A DNA stretch of 64,000 nt from Saccharopolyspora thermophila (GCF_014646075.1 NZ_BMMT01000005.1:186001-250000), one strand, 5' to 3'. Counted from the stretch's first letter, positions 26,766-36,822 are shown. Notes: generated by a model from the sequence alone, not told the origin. Program-made: numbers and translations.

Positions 26766-27440
26766 TCAGACGCTGTCGGGCTCGGCCTCCTGGTCGAGGC
26801 CGTGCTCGATGGCGTACCGGGCCAGTTCCACCCGGTTGTGCAGCTGGAGCTTGCGCAGCGTCGACTGGACATGGTTCTCCACCGTGCGGTGCGAGATCAC
26901 CAGCTTCTTCGCGATCTGCCGCGCGGTGAGGCCCTTGGCGACCAGCCGCAGCACCTCCGTCTCCCGGTCGGTCAGCGACGGCGCCTGCGACTCCTGGTCG
27001 GGCGTGATCGCCATCCGCCGGTACTCGCCGAGCACCAGGCCCGCCAGCCCCGGGGTGAACACCGCGTCTCCCGCGGCCGTCCGCCGCACCGCGTCCACCA
27101 GTTCCTCCACCGACGCCGACTTCACCAGGTAGCCCGACGCGCCCGCCTTCACCGCCTCCAGCACGTCGTTGTGCTCGCCGCTGGCCGACAGCACCAGCAC
27201 CCGTGTGCCGGGGATCTCCTGGGTCACCTGCAGCGTCGCGGCGACCCCCGAGCTGTCACCCAGGTTCAGGTCCATCAGCACCACGTCGGGCTTGACCGTC
27301 CGGGCGATGCGTAGCGCCGACGCGGCGTCACCGGCGGTGGCCTTCACCTCGAAGCCGCGCTCCGTCAGATCCCGGGCAACCCCGTCTCGCCACATCGGGT
27401 GGTCGTCGACGACCATCACGGTGACGGGCGGTTCGCTCAT
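26766..27440 (-). CDS. LuxR/NarL-family response regulator
   Basis: 224 aa. The receiver domain (1-125) has the phospho-accepting Asp57 (VVLMDLNL). The C-terminal LuxR HTH runs from about 152 (LTDRETEVLRLVAKGLTARQIAKKL) to 210. It is encoded directly after its kinase with a 4-bp overlap. The pair resembles the Streptomyces MacRS system by layout and by the kinase membrane domain, but this assignment is tentative. Its targets are unknown; the adjacent peptide cluster is a candidate. Confidence 0.92.
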   Translation of the reverse strand: MSEPPVTVMVVDDHPMWRDGVARDLTERGFEVKATAGDAASALRIARTVKPDVVLMDLNLGDSSGVAATLQVTQEIPGTRVLVLSASGEHNDVLEAVKAGASGYLVKSASVEELVDAVRRTAAGDAVFTPGLAGLVLGEYRRMAITPDQESQAPSLTDRETEVLRLVAKGLTARQIAKKLVISHRTVENHVQSTLRKLQLHNRVELARYAIEHGLDQEAEPDSV

Positions 27441-28621
27441 CGCTTTCCTCCTCTGCGGCGCCTGGCCGGGTTCGCACCGGGGCGGGGTACCCGGGCCTCC
27501 CACTCGGTTCCCTCCCCCGGAGCCGTGTCCAGCGTGATCGTGCCACCCAGGCCCGCTACGCGTCCCCGGATGGACTTGGCCACGCCGAGCCGTCCCTCGG
27601 CAGCGGCCTCCGCGAGCCTGCCGTCCGGGATGCCGGGCCCGTCGTCCCGGATGCTCAGCACCACCTCGTCCGGCAGTTCCTCCAGCAGCACCCACGCCTT
27701 GGCGTCCGGCCCGGCGTGCTTCTCGACGTTCGCCAGCGCCTCGCGGACCACGGCGAACAGGTCCGAACTCATCGGCTCGGGCAACCGCACCGGGTTGCCC
27801 GGCACCGACACCTGGACCCGGCCGCTGCGCAGCACCTGCAACCGGGCGGCCAGGTCCGTCTCGCCGTCGGCGGTGCTCTCCTGCGGCGTGGTCGCGATCA
27901 GCGCGCGCAGCGCGATCTCCTGCTCACCGGCCAGCTTCGCCAGCTCGGCCGCCTCGCCGCCCAGCTCCGCGCCGCGCCGGCGCACCCGGGCCAGCACCTG
28001 CAGCACACTGTCGTGAATGGAGCGCGCCAGTCGCTCCCGCTCGGCCGTCGCGGCTTCCGCGCGCAGCGCGCGGGCCAGCCGCTCGGTGGACTTGCGCGCG
28101 GTGTCGGAGGACAGCCCGAGCACCAGTCCGGTGCCCACCAGCAGCAGCGTGTCCAGCGACATGGAAGGGCCGTAGTGGCCACGGATCAGGTAGTTGCACG
28201 CGGTGGCGATGATCCCCGTGGACAGCCCGCCGAACAGGCCCCACTGCGCGGCGGCCGCGGTGATCATCGTCGGGTGCCAGACCGTGACCACCGACGGGTA
28301 GTCGTTGAGCATCTGGGTCTCGGTCAGGATGAACTCGTTGCTGAGGAACAGCGCGGTGACCACGACGGCGTCGATGGCCACCATCCGGTTGGTACGCCCG
28401 GCCCGCGTCCAGTAGCGCCAGACCGTGAACACCGTCCACAGCCCCATGAGTGTGATGACCACCAGCGCCAGCCACGGGCGCTGGTACTCATGGAACTGGA
28501 CCACGACCCACGCGCACGCGTACAGGAACGTCACGACGCGGAACACGTTGTGCCCCCGCCACAGCGGTGAGCGGCCGTCGGCGACCTGCGGTTGTTCCGA
28601 CGGTGGTTGCGGACTGCCCAC
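27437..28621 (-). CDS. Sensor histidine kinase (MacS-like)
   Basis: 394 aa. About five transmembrane helices (28-170, the DUF5931-like sensor domain) precede a HisKA_3 dimerisation helix with the phospho-accepting His203 in ARSIHDSVLQVL. A C-terminal HATPase domain follows (NVEKHAG as N box, DDGPGIPDG as G1). I chose GTG 28621 because GGGAGGGAG precedes it; an ATG at 28645 lacks a site with proper spacing. The cognate regulator overlaps by 4 bp. Confidence 0.88.
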   Translation of the reverse strand: MGSPQPPSEQPQVADGRSPLWRGHNVFRVVTFLYACAWVVVQFHEYQRPWLALVVITLMGLWTVFTVWRYWTRAGRTNRMVAIDAVVVTALFLSNEFILTETQMLNDYPSVVTVWHPTMITAAAAQWGLFGGLSTGIIATACNYLIRGHYGPSMSLDTLLLVGTGLVLGLSSDTARKSTERLARALRAEAATAERERLARSIHDSVLQVLARVRRRGAELGGEAAELAKLAGEQEIALRALIATTPQESTADGETDLAARLQVLRSGRVQVSVPGNPVRLPEPMSSDLFAVVREALANVEKHAGPDAKAWVLLEELPDEVVLSIRDDGPGIPDGRLAEAAAEGRLGVAKSIRGRVAGLGGTITLDTAPGEGTEWEARVPRPGANPARRRRGGKR

Positions 28622-28840
28622 TATCGCTCCCTCCCAGCGGACCATCCTGCCGTACGCCCAGGGTCGACAGAGACCGCCGGATCGACCACTCTGCGTGTTT
28701 GTGATCACCAGGCGGTCCTGATCAGGAACGTCTGCAGTGGCGCGCTCCGCGGGCACACGTGGTGCCAGGCCCGCCGCGGGAGGCGGCATCCGCACGCTGC
28801 CGCCGAGATGTCCTGCTGCTCGGCGTGGCCCGATCGGGCG

Positions 28841-30019
28841 TCAGTGGGTTTCGTCGGGTTCCTTGGCCGGTTGGTCCAGGGAGTCCGGCGGTGTCTCCTT
28901 CTGGTCCGTCGGTTCCGGCGGTGTCTCCTCGCGGTCCGTCGGCTCCGGCGGTGTTTCCTCCTCGGACACCAGCGAGCGGATCGCCGAGTTCAGCACCGCC
29001 ACCAGCGGAACGGCCAGCAGGGCCCCGACGATGCCGGAGAGCACCACGCCGACGCTGATCGCCAGCACCACCCCCAGGGCGTGGATCTGCACCGCCCGGC
29101 CCAGGATCAGCGGCTGCAGCACGTTGCCCTCGAGCTGCTGCACCGCCAGCACGATGCCGACCACGATCAGCGCGACGACCCAGCCCTTGGTCACCAGCGC
29201 CACCAGCACCGCCACCGCGCCCGAGGCGACCGCGCCGACGATCGGCACGAACCCGCCCAGGAACACCAGCGCGGCCAGCGGGATCGCCAGCGGCACCCCG
29301 AGGATCACCAGCCCCAGTCCGATGCCCAGCGCGTCGACCACCGCGACCAGCGCGGTCGCCCGCACATAGCCGACCAGCGAGGCGAACCCTCGGCAGCCCG
29401 CCACGTCAACCCGGTGCCGGCTCGCCCGCGGCACCAGCCGGATTACGAACAACCACACCCGGCGGCCGTCGTACAGGAAGTAGATCAGCGTGAACAGCGC
29501 CAGCACCAGGCCGGTCAGGAAGTTGCCGAAGGTGCCCGCGGTGGACAGTGCACCGCTGGTCAACGCCGCCTGGTTCGCCTGCAACCAGTCCTGCGCCTGC
29601 TGCAGGTAGCGCTCGATCTGGGCGTCGTTGATCTGCAGCGGCCCCCGTGCCAGCGAGTCCTTGAGGGCGTTGAGGCTGGCCAGCACCTGCCGCTGTAGGT
29701 CCGGGAAGCCCTCGATGAACGCGTTGATGACGAAGGTGAGCACTCCGCCGACCACCGCGAGTCCGCCGATGAGCACCAGCGTGGTCGCCAGCGCCCGCGG
29801 CACGCCCCAGCGGGCCAGCGCCGAGACGGCCGGGGCCAGCAGCGCCGAGAGCAGCAGCGCGATCGCCACCGGGATCACGACGACGTAGATGCGCCCGATC
29901 ACCACGCCGAGCACGTACAGGGCGCCGAGGATGACCAGTACCCGCCAGCTCACCGCGGCCGAGACACGCAGCACGCGCGGGATGGCGGACGCGGCGTCGT
30001 CTCGCGTGGTGATCTTCAT
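28841..30019 (-). CDS. AI-2E family transporter (PerM-like)
   Basis: 392-aa polytopic membrane protein with about eight helices. The family C-terminal signature is present (FLGGFVPIVGAV, LEGNVLQPLILGRAVQIH). Family members export diverse small molecules or sodium; substrate calls based on AI-2 are unreliable. The last 45 residues form a cytoplasmic tail of three near-repeats of EETPPEPTD. ATG 30019 has AAGGTG upstream; GTG 30028 is a possible alternative. Confidence 0.88.
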   Translation of the reverse strand: MKITTRDDAASAIPRVLRVSAAVSWRVLVILGALYVLGVVIGRIYVVVIPVAIALLLSALLAPAVSALARWGVPRALATTLVLIGGLAVVGGVLTFVINAFIEGFPDLQRQVLASLNALKDSLARGPLQINDAQIERYLQQAQDWLQANQAALTSGALSTAGTFGNFLTGLVLALFTLIYFLYDGRRVWLFVIRLVPRASRHRVDVAGCRGFASLVGYVRATALVAVVDALGIGLGLVILGVPLAIPLAALVFLGGFVPIVGAVASGAVAVLVALVTKGWVVALIVVGIVLAVQQLEGNVLQPLILGRAVQIHALGVVLAISVGVVLSGIVGALLAVPLVAVLNSAIRSLVSEEETPPEPTDREETPPEPTDQKETPPDSLDQPAKEPDETH

Positions 30020-30187
30020 GTCGGTCACCTTGTCACCGTAGCGCCGAGAAGGGGGCCCGGGCGCGGAACGACCACGCCGCGCGACCGGCCACGATCACCA
30101 GTAACACGATGTAGCGATGTTGTCGCGCTGCGCTTACGGAACGGGCGGGTGTTTTGGGAGAGTGCGCCTCGGCGAGGAGGAGCTCCA

Positions 30188-31039
30188 GTGGGGAGTCACA
30201 CCAGCCGAGGAGGTTCTGGCACCGAGATGGCCCGTGGCGACGACAGGACGGAAGCCGCCCGACCGTGGCGGCTGCTCACCCGTGCCCTGGTCGTGGTCGG
30301 GGCCACGGTCGCCGGAACCTCCGCGGCCTGGTTGCTCGGCACCGGCCTCCCGGCGGACGCCGCGGATTTGCGGCCCGCCGCGGCGGACAGCGCCGAGCAA
30401 CCCGCGGCACCGGAACCCGCCGACGCGCGGACCGGTCCGGCGAACTTCTCGCTGGGTGGCCTCGATCCGCTCGGCCTGGTCCGCTCCGACGCGCAGCGGC
30501 TGCTCGACGCGGCCCAGCCGGTGACCGGCGTGCTGCGCGACTCCTCGGCGGAGATCCACCAGGTCGCGCACGGCGCGCTCACCACCACGAGCGCGGGGGC
30601 CAACTCGCTGTCCGAGTCGGTCGACAGTGGACTGAGCGAACTCGGGGAGCCGTTGCTGTCCGGTGCGAGCAGCTCCGCGGCACCAGACGCGCCCCCTCCG
30701 CAGCAGAGCCCGGTGCTTGACGCGCGGCCCGCGCCGCCGGTGCCACAGCTCAGCGCACCGACGCGGTCGGCGGAGCAGTCCGAGAGCACCCCGGAGCAGC
30801 ACACGCCCGAACCCGCGCCGGAACTGCCCGGCGTCCCGCCGCTGTTCCACCTGCCCGCACCGACCGGGGCACCCGGCTGCGGCGGCGCCGCCGACGGTCC
30901 GCTGCACGGCACCACCGCGCTCGGCTGTCACCCGGCCGCGCCGGTCGCAGCGCCCGCGTTGCGTAGCGCTCCCACGCACGACACCGCGGACGCCCTGACC
31001 GGCGTCCCCGAGCCGCAGCCCGGCACCACCCCCGACTAG
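30188..31039 (+). CDS. Hypothetical exported protein, Ala/Pro-rich
   Basis: 283 aa. One N-terminal hydrophobic helix (LLTRALVVVGATVAGTSAAWLLG) acts as signal peptide or anchor. A low-complexity chain rich in Ala, Pro, Ser and Glu follows, and two Cys close to the C-terminus (GAPGCGGAA, LGCHPA) may form a disulfide. I do not recognise a family. GTG 30188 has GAGGAG 7 nt upstream; ATG 30227 is an alternative with GAGGAGG at a long spacing. It precedes another secreted protein on the same strand. Confidence 0.6.
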   Translation: MGSHTSRGGSGTEMARGDDRTEAARPWRLLTRALVVVGATVAGTSAAWLLGTGLPADAADLRPAAADSAEQPAAPEPADARTGPANFSLGGLDPLGLVRSDAQRLLDAAQPVTGVLRDSSAEIHQVAHGALTTTSAGANSLSESVDSGLSELGEPLLSGASSSAAPDAPPPQQSPVLDARPAPPVPQLSAPTRSAEQSESTPEQHTPEPAPELPGVPPLFHLPAPTGAPGCGGAADGPLHGTTALGCHPAAPVAAPALRSAPTHDTADALTGVPEPQPGTTPD

Positions 31040-31211
31040 TCGCGGCGGCGCTTCCCGCTGCCACGCTTCGGGAAACGCCAGCCAGTACAGCGTTGTCCAG
31101 CATTCGCAAGGCCCACCGTCGCGAACCCCGGTGATCAAATTCCGGTGACGGTGTGGCGCCCGCAGTTGATTTTCTCCCCCGACCGGGGAAGTCTTGTGAA
31201 GGAGAAATCCC

Positions 31212-32450
31212 ATGCAGACTTGGGCGAAGCGTGGCGTGCAGGCCGCGCTGGTCACTGGTGGCATGTTGGCCGTCGGCACCGGAGTCGCAGCCGCCAGCGA
31301 GACCTGCCCGGAGCGTCCGACCGCGCCGTTGGGAGAGTCGGTGTTGCCACCCGCCCTCGATGAGCTCGGCGACGAAGCGGCCCACTCGGGTCGGTGCCTG
31401 GCCGGTGAGTTGCTGCGTGACGACGCCGGCCAGCGGCAGCACAACGCCCCGCTGGTGGCCTCGCGCGCCGACCACTCGCAGACCGCGCTCCGCGGAACCC
31501 TCGATCCGGTGCACGACCTGCTGCCCGCCATCGAGAACGAGCGGACCCGCGAGTTCCCCGCGCTGCGCGAGGTGAACTGGCTGCGCCCGACCGAGCCACT
31601 GCACCTGGCCGGCTGGGTCGCCGACCCGGCCGCCGCCCGGCCGCTGGAGCCCGGTCTGCCGCCCATCGACGGCCGCCGCCCGGTCACCCCCGCGGAAGGC
31701 TTCCACCGCTCGCTCAGCTGGGCCGGGCCCATCGGCGAGGTGATCCAGGGAGGTGCCGGCACCCTCGACGAGGGGGCGTTTCGAACGGGTGCGGTCCTGG
31801 ATGTCCCTGCGGATCTCGTGATTCCGCACGACGACCTGGTCTACTTCGACGGCTTCGCCGACCGCCCCGGCGGAATCGTCGACCTCTGGGAGGGCGTGCT
31901 CACCGGCGGCCGCGGCCTGGTGTCCGCCGAGCAGGTCGACCTCACCTCGGCGGAACTGCCCGGTCTGCGCAACGAGGTGCACACCGTGCCGACCGACGTG
32001 GTCGTCAGCGCGCTGTCCGCGTTCGCCGCTCCCCCGGCGCCGCGCCCGGACGTCGTGCCGCTGCAGGTGCCGGGCGAACACCAGATGCAGGCGCACGAGG
32101 TCCCGGACCTCAACAGCCTGCCGATCATCGAGGTGTCGCAGACCCAGCGGTTCGCGCCGCGCACCGAGTCCCCCGGTGTGTCCGCACCGCTGCCGGTGCT
32201 GGGAAACCTGAACGCGCTGCGGGGCGGACAGACTGCGGTGCCGCAGGTCAATCGGATCGCCGCCGCCCTGGAGGGTGCCCAGCCGCGCAGCCGCGTGGCC
32301 CGCACCGGCGGGCTGCCGGTACTCGGCGGCGTCCCGGACATCACGGCGGCGCAGGGCGAGACGCTGCTGACCCCGGGCGTCACCCCGAACAACGGCGTGT
32401 TGCGCACCCTGTCCGATGCGGACACCGTGGTGTTCGACCGGATCAGCTGA
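31212..32450 (+). CDS. Hypothetical secreted protein
   Basis: 412 aa with a signal peptide (AALVTGGMLAVGTGVAAA, cleavage near residue 28) and two early Cys (ETCPERP and SGRCLAG) that may bond. The body is rich in Leu, Pro, Asp and Val with repeated LPxLGxxP-like phrases (LPVLGNLN, LPVLGGVP). It has no recognised domain. AAGGAGA precedes ATG 31212. A strong bidirectional terminator follows. It may be a cell-surface or spore-envelope protein; this is a guess from export alone. Confidence 0.65.
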   Translation: MQTWAKRGVQAALVTGGMLAVGTGVAAASETCPERPTAPLGESVLPPALDELGDEAAHSGRCLAGELLRDDAGQRQHNAPLVASRADHSQTALRGTLDPVHDLLPAIENERTREFPALREVNWLRPTEPLHLAGWVADPAAARPLEPGLPPIDGRRPVTPAEGFHRSLSWAGPIGEVIQGGAGTLDEGAFRTGAVLDVPADLVIPHDDLVYFDGFADRPGGIVDLWEGVLTGGRGLVSAEQVDLTSAELPGLRNEVHTVPTDVVVSALSAFAAPPAPRPDVVPLQVPGEHQMQAHEVPDLNSLPIIEVSQTQRFAPRTESPGVSAPLPVLGNLNALRGGQTAVPQVNRIAAALEGAQPRSRVARTGGLPVLGGVPDITAAQGETLLTPGVTPNNGVLRTLSDADTVVFDRIS

Positions 32451-32462
32451 CCCGCCAACGAC

Positions 32463-32500
32463 AACCGGGGCGGGGAGCCGACCAGCTCCCCGCCCCGGTT
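32463..32500. terminator. Bidirectional terminator
   Basis: A 16-bp perfect stem pairs 32463-32478 with 32485-32500 (AACCGGGGCGGGGAGC and its complement) around a 6-nt loop. T-rich sequence follows on the plus strand. It separates the converging secreted-protein gene and GT87 gene. Confidence 0.8.
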
Positions 32501-32508
32501 TGTGTTGC

Positions 32509-33816
32509 TCAGGGGACCGGGACGGGGGCCTCCGGGGTGGGGTCGCCGTCGGCGGTGGGCCGGGTGATGGCAGCGCGGGAACGCCACCACAGGACCGCGT
32601 GGTAGAGCAGGAACGCCAGTCCGAAGTAGACGTAGGCGTTGCCGATCAGGTGCTCGAAGACGTTCCAGTGCAGTTCCTTGCCGCCGCCCTGCGGCACCTT
32701 CCAGTGCGGGCCCATGGTGAAGAACCCGGCGGCCATCGCGGTCGCCAGCAGCAGTGGCCACTCACGGCGCGCGTATGCCCCGCCGGCGAGCAGCACCAAC
32801 CCCGGGATCGCCCACACCCAGTGGTGCGACCAGGAGATCGGCGACACCAGCAGACCGAGGATCCCGTTGATGACCACCGCCAGCGGCAGGTCCTGCTGCC
32901 GGATCGCATGCCGCATGCCCAGCACCGCCAGCACCAGCACCACCGCGGCCAGCGCGGTGAACAGCACCGCAAGGCTCGGCACCGACATCTTGCTCAGCAG
33001 CGACCGCAGCGACTGGTTGCCCGCGTAGGTCGAGGCGTCCCCGGTGAACTTCGGGCCGAACGACACGTTGCTCGTGCCGAAGATCTCCTGCAGCCAGAAG
33101 CGCCGGGCGTTGTCGAAGGTCAGCAGGAAGCCCAGCAGCATCGTGCCCAGGAAGGTCAGCAGCGCGGTCGCGATCGTGCGGAAGTCCCGGCGCAGCAGCG
33201 GCAGCAGCAGGAACACCAACGGGGTGAGCTTGATGCCGGCGGCCAGCCCGATCAGCAACCCGCGCGGGTATGGCAGCTTCCGCGGTCCGCGCACCCGCCA
33301 CAGGCAGTCCACCGCCACCAGCGCCATCAGCACCAGGTTGATCTGCGCGTAGGTGATGGTCTCCATCACCGGTTCGGTGATCGTCGCCAGCGGCAGCAGC
33401 GCCGCGGTCACCAGCAGCACCTTGTCCCGGTGCGCCTGCAGGAACGTCGAGGCGCTGAGCACCACGTACAGCGTGACCAGCAGCGACAGGTGGCTGACCA
33501 CCGTGAGCACCACGGTCGAGCCGAGCTTCGGCAGCAGCGCCAGCGGCGCGAACAGGATCGCCGCGAACGGCGGGTAGATGAACGGCAGCGCCAGCCCCGA
33601 CTCGGTGGCCGGCAGGTTGTTGTAGAGGTCCCGGCCACCCAGCAGAGCCTGCGCGCCGAGCCGGTACACCTCGCCGTCGATGTGGTCGTGCGGGTTGATC
33701 GTGGACACCATGATCAGCGCGACCAGCTCCGCGACCACGATGACCGCCAGCAGCGACCGGTGTTCGCGCAGCCGCTCCCCGAGCGGTCGGCTCATCGCGT
33801 TTCCGTGCACCGGCAT
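32509..33816 (-). CDS. GT87-type (DUF2029) membrane glycosyltransferase
   Basis: 435 aa with about 10-11 transmembrane helices. An early extracytoplasmic loop carries DGEVYRLGAQALLGGRDLY, followed by FIYPPFAAILFAPLALLP, and there is a later SPISWSHHWVW; all are typical of actinobacterial polyprenyl-phosphomannose-dependent alpha-mannosyltransferases (GT-C fold). It probably adds mannose to an envelope glycolipid or glycan. I chose ATG 33816 (GAGAGGA upstream); ATG 33795 is a shorter alternative. Confidence 0.85.
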   Translation of the reverse strand: MPVHGNAMSRPLGERLREHRSLLAVIVVAELVALIMVSTINPHDHIDGEVYRLGAQALLGGRDLYNNLPATESGLALPFIYPPFAAILFAPLALLPKLGSTVVLTVVSHLSLLVTLYVVLSASTFLQAHRDKVLLVTAALLPLATITEPVMETITYAQINLVLMALVAVDCLWRVRGPRKLPYPRGLLIGLAAGIKLTPLVFLLLPLLRRDFRTIATALLTFLGTMLLGFLLTFDNARRFWLQEIFGTSNVSFGPKFTGDASTYAGNQSLRSLLSKMSVPSLAVLFTALAAVVLVLAVLGMRHAIRQQDLPLAVVINGILGLLVSPISWSHHWVWAIPGLVLLAGGAYARREWPLLLATAMAAGFFTMGPHWKVPQGGGKELHWNVFEHLIGNAYVYFGLAFLLYHAVLWWRSRAAITRPTADGDPTPEAPVPVP

Positions 33817-34108
33817 GCACCGTCCTCTCGCCCGAAACTCCCCCCGGCCAGCGTAGAGATCCCGGGCGCGGCCGGGGCCGCGGTGGCGGGTTGTGCGACC
33901 CGCGCCACCGGCCGGTTTCACCTGCTCGATCTCTCAAGCACCGTTCGCTGAGGTGACGACCGGGAGAATCCGCGGTGAAGCCCTGACGCACCGTGATGTG
34001 CGTTGCGTGAATACCACCATTACGGGTGGTCGCCGGGCTCTTGAATTCGGACCGGCCCGGAGGGGAGGCTCAAACGGACTGCTCCGTTTGGCGGGAGGAG
34101 GGGGCCGA

Positions 34109-34972
34109 ATGAGTGTCCTGCACGTGACCGAACCGGCTCAGCTGGCGCCAGAGTGGGACGAACTCATCAGCGGACTCAACATCGGCGTGCTGCTCACCGA
34201 CGAGCGCGGTCAGGTGCTGGCCACCAACGACGTCGCCGCCGAACTCATGCAGCTGTCCCGGACCGACCTGCTCACCGGCGCCCGGCCGGCCGGCTGGCAG
34301 GTGCGCGACGACACGGGGGCCCCGATGCCCGACTGGGCGGAGCTGGCGGGGCAGGTGCTGCGCGCCGGGTCCTCGCTGTCCATCCCGCTGGTGATCGCCC
34401 GCAGCGGCCAACCGCTCAGCCGCATCTGGGCGGACTACCACGCGGTGCGGGTGCAGGGCCGCAGCCGGGTGCTGGTGGTGCTGCAGTCGGTGCACACCGA
34501 CGTGTCGCACAGCCACGGCCTGCTGGACCCGCTGACCGGCCTGCCCGGTCGGGTCCTGCTGCTGGACCGGCTGGAGCAGTCCCTGGTGCGGGCCCGCAGC
34601 CGCGGCATGCTGACCACGCTGGTGCTGGTCGACGTCAACCGGCTGGTCGAGTTCAACGCCGAGTTCGGCTTCGATCGCGGCGACGACCTGCTGCGCACGC
34701 TGGCCGACCGGCTGCGCGAGGGCCTCAGCGACGAGTACACCGTGGCCCGCTACGGCGGCGACGAGTTCGCCGTGGTGGCCGAGCACCCGAGCGGCGCCGG
34801 CGAGGAGATCGCCGTGCAGGTCCGCGAGGTCGCCGGATGGCCGGTCCGGGTGGGCCGGCGGAGCGTTCGGCCCGGTCTGCGGGTCTCCTGGGTGACCACC
34901 GACGGCCACGCCTCGGTGCACACGGTGCTCGCCCGGGCCGAGCAGCAGCTCCAGTACGGAGGAAGGAGGTGA
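34109..34972 (+). CDS. PAS-GGDEF domain protein (putative diguanylate cyclase)
   Basis: 287 aa. An N-terminal PAS-like domain (about 15-130, NIGVLLTDERGQVLATNDVAAELM) is followed by a GGDEF domain with an intact GGDEF at 216-220 and the metal-binding Asp in VLVDVNRL. No RxxD inhibitory site is seen just before it. It has no membrane segment, so it is cytosolic. It probably makes cyclic di-GMP. The C-terminal half of the GGDEF domain is short, so activity needs testing. GGAGGAGG precedes ATG 34109. Confidence 0.85.
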   Translation: MSVLHVTEPAQLAPEWDELISGLNIGVLLTDERGQVLATNDVAAELMQLSRTDLLTGARPAGWQVRDDTGAPMPDWAELAGQVLRAGSSLSIPLVIARSGQPLSRIWADYHAVRVQGRSRVLVVLQSVHTDVSHSHGLLDPLTGLPGRVLLLDRLEQSLVRARSRGMLTTLVLVDVNRLVEFNAEFGFDRGDDLLRTLADRLREGLSDEYTVARYGGDEFAVVAEHPSGAGEEIAVQVREVAGWPVRVGRRSVRPGLRVSWVTTDGHASVHTVLARAEQQLQYGGRR

Positions 34973-35005
34973 CCGCGTGGGTCTGGGGACGGACCCGAAC
35001 ACGAC

Positions 35006-35040
35006 GAGGGGCACCCGTGCGACCACACCGGGTGCCCCTC
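35006..35040. terminator. Terminator between the GGDEF gene and ino1
   Basis: A 12-bp perfect stem pairs 35006-35017 with 35029-35040 around an 11-nt loop, in the space between two converging genes. Confidence 0.65.
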
Positions 35041-35134
35041 CTGCTTGCCGAACGGACCCGCTGCCGAGGGCTGGCCGGATGCGGTTGCGCTCTTCGGCAC
35101 CGCTGCGCAGCACGAGCCTGGAACGGGTCCACCC

Positions 35135-36232
35135 TCAGCGGTCGACCTTGCCTGCGATGAAGTCCTCGACCGCCTGGTAGGCGGCGGAGTCGGAGTACTG
35201 GACCGGCGGGGACTTCATGAAGTAGGAGGAGGCGGACAGGATCGGGCCGCCGATGCCGCGGTCCTTGGCGATCTTGGCGGCGCGGATCGCGTCGATGATG
35301 ATCCCCGCCGAGTTCGGCGAGTCCCACACCTCGAGCTTGTACTCCAGGTTCAGCGGCACGTCGCCGAAGGCGCGGCCCTCCAACCGCACATAGGCCCACT
35401 TGCGGTCGTCCAGCCACGGCACGTGGTCCGACGGGCCGATGTGCACGTTGCGCCTGCCCAGGTCACGGTCCACCTGGGAGGTCACCGCCTGGGTCTTGGA
35501 GGTCTTCTTCGACTCCAGGCGCTCCAGTTCCTTCATGTTCAGAAAGTCCATGTTGCCGCCGACGTTGAGCTGCATCGTGCGGTCCAGGTGCACGCCCCGG
35601 TCCTCGAACAGCTTGGCCAGCACCCGGTGCGTGATGGTCGCGCCCACCTGCGACTTGATGTCGTCGCCGACGATCGGCACGCCCGCGTCGGTGAACTTCT
35701 GCGCCCACTCCGGGTCGGAGGCGATGAACACCGGCAGCGCGTTGACGAAGGCCACCCCGGCGTCCAGTGCGCACTGCGCGTAGAACTTGTCGGCCTGTTC
35801 CGAGCCCACCGGCAGGTAGGACACCAGCACGTCGACCTCGGCGTCCTTGAGCGCCTGCACCACGTCGACCGGCGCCTCGTCGGACTCCTCGATGGTCTCC
35901 CGGTAGAAGCGGCCCAGGCCGTCATAGGTGTGCCCGCGCTGCACGGTCACGCCCAGCGGCGGCACCTCGGCGATCTTGATGGTGTTGTTCTCGCTGGCGA
36001 CGATGGCCTCGGAGAGATCCCGCCCGACCTTCTTGGCGTCCACGTCGAACGCGGCGACGAACTTGACGTCCCGCACGTGGTAGTCGCCGAAGGTGACGTG
36101 CATCAAACCCGGCACCCGGCTGTCCGGGTCGGCGTCGGCGTAGTAGTGGACGCCCTGCACCAGCGACGCCGCACAGTTCCCGACGCCGACGATCGCCACC
36201 CGCACCGTTCGACCGGGACGCTGTCCGCCCAT
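35135..36232 (-). CDS. ino1: Inositol-3-phosphate synthase
   Basis: 365 aa, actinobacterial myo-inositol-1-phosphate synthase. The NAD-binding [16 protein letters not shown] at the N-terminus, [19 protein letters not shown], and [15 protein letters not shown] with [11 protein letters not shown] are all conserved. It converts glucose 6-phosphate to inositol phosphate for phosphatidylinositol and mycothiol. ATG 36232 has AAGGAGG 8 nt upstream. An in-frame ATG at 36256, overlapping the padR stop by 4 bp, is an alternative. It is co-transcribed with padR, as in mycobacteria (Rv0046c/Rv0047c). Confidence 0.95.
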   Translation of the reverse strand: MGGQRPGRTVRVAIVGVGNCAASLVQGVHYYADADPDSRVPGLMHVTFGDYHVRDVKFVAAFDVDAKKVGRDLSEAIVASENNTIKIAEVPPLGVTVQRGHTYDGLGRFYRETIEESDEAPVDVVQALKDAEVDVLVSYLPVGSEQADKFYAQCALDAGVAFVNALPVFIASDPEWAQKFTDAGVPIVGDDIKSQVGATITHRVLAKLFEDRGVHLDRTMQLNVGGNMDFLNMKELERLESKKTSKTQAVTSQVDRDLGRRNVHIGPSDHVPWLDDRKWAYVRLEGRAFGDVPLNLEYKLEVWDSPNSAGIIIDAIRAAKIAKDRGIGGPILSASSYFMKSPPVQYSDSAAYQAVEDFIAGKVDR

Positions 36233-36252
36233 GGCAGGGCCCTCCTTCTTGG

Positions 36253-36822
36253 TCATCTGTCGTGTCCTTGCACTTCGTGCCCGAGCGCCGCAGCAGCCTG
36301 CTCGGCGCGCTCGTGTTCGATGATCTGGTCGAGCCAGCGGACCTCGTTCTCGCTGTGGTCGAGCCGCAGGCGGTGCCACTCCCGTGTGTAGCGGTCGAAC
36401 CGGTCGGCGCGGGCGAGCGCGCTGCGCAGGCCCTCCCGGCGCTCCTCGACACGACGGCGGCGTCCCTCCAGAATCCGCAGCCGGACCTCGGCCGGGGTGC
36501 GGGAGAAGAACACCACGTGCACGCCGAACGCGTTGTCCTCGCAGGACTGCGGCCCGCACTCGCCGACCAGCTCGGCGAAGCGGCTTCTCCCGGCGGCCGT
36601 GATGCGGTACACGCGCCGGGCCCGGCGTCCCCACCCGCGCTGCCCGGCGGTCTCGGGCTCCTCTTCGATCAACCCGGCGCGTAGCAACCGCCGCAACGTC
36701 GGGTACAAAGTTCCGCAGGACAGGGCGCGGAAGGCGCCGAGCGTGTCGTGCAACCGCTTCCGCAGCTCGTAGCCGTGCATCGGGCTTTCGTGCAGGAACC
36801 CGAGCACGGCGAGTTCGAGCAT
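36253..36822 (-). CDS. PadR family transcriptional regulator
   Basis: 189 aa. The PadR winged helix is at 1-85 ([35 protein letters not shown]). A C-terminal dimerisation domain (PadR_C) contains [16 protein letters not shown]. Two cysteines flank the middle (ECGPQSC). It likely represses itself and ino1; a strong palindrome about 94 bp upstream is the probable operator. ATG 36822 has GGGAGG five nt upstream and matches the mycobacterial N-terminus. Confidence 0.92.
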   Translation of the reverse strand: MLELAVLGFLHESPMHGYELRKRLHDTLGAFRALSCGTLYPTLRRLLRAGLIEEEPETAGQRGWGRRARRVYRITAAGRSRFAELVGECGPQSCEDNAFGVHVVFFSRTPAEVRLRILEGRRRRVEERREGLRSALARADRFDRYTREWHRLRLDHSENEVRWLDQIIEHERAEQAAAALGHEVQGHDR

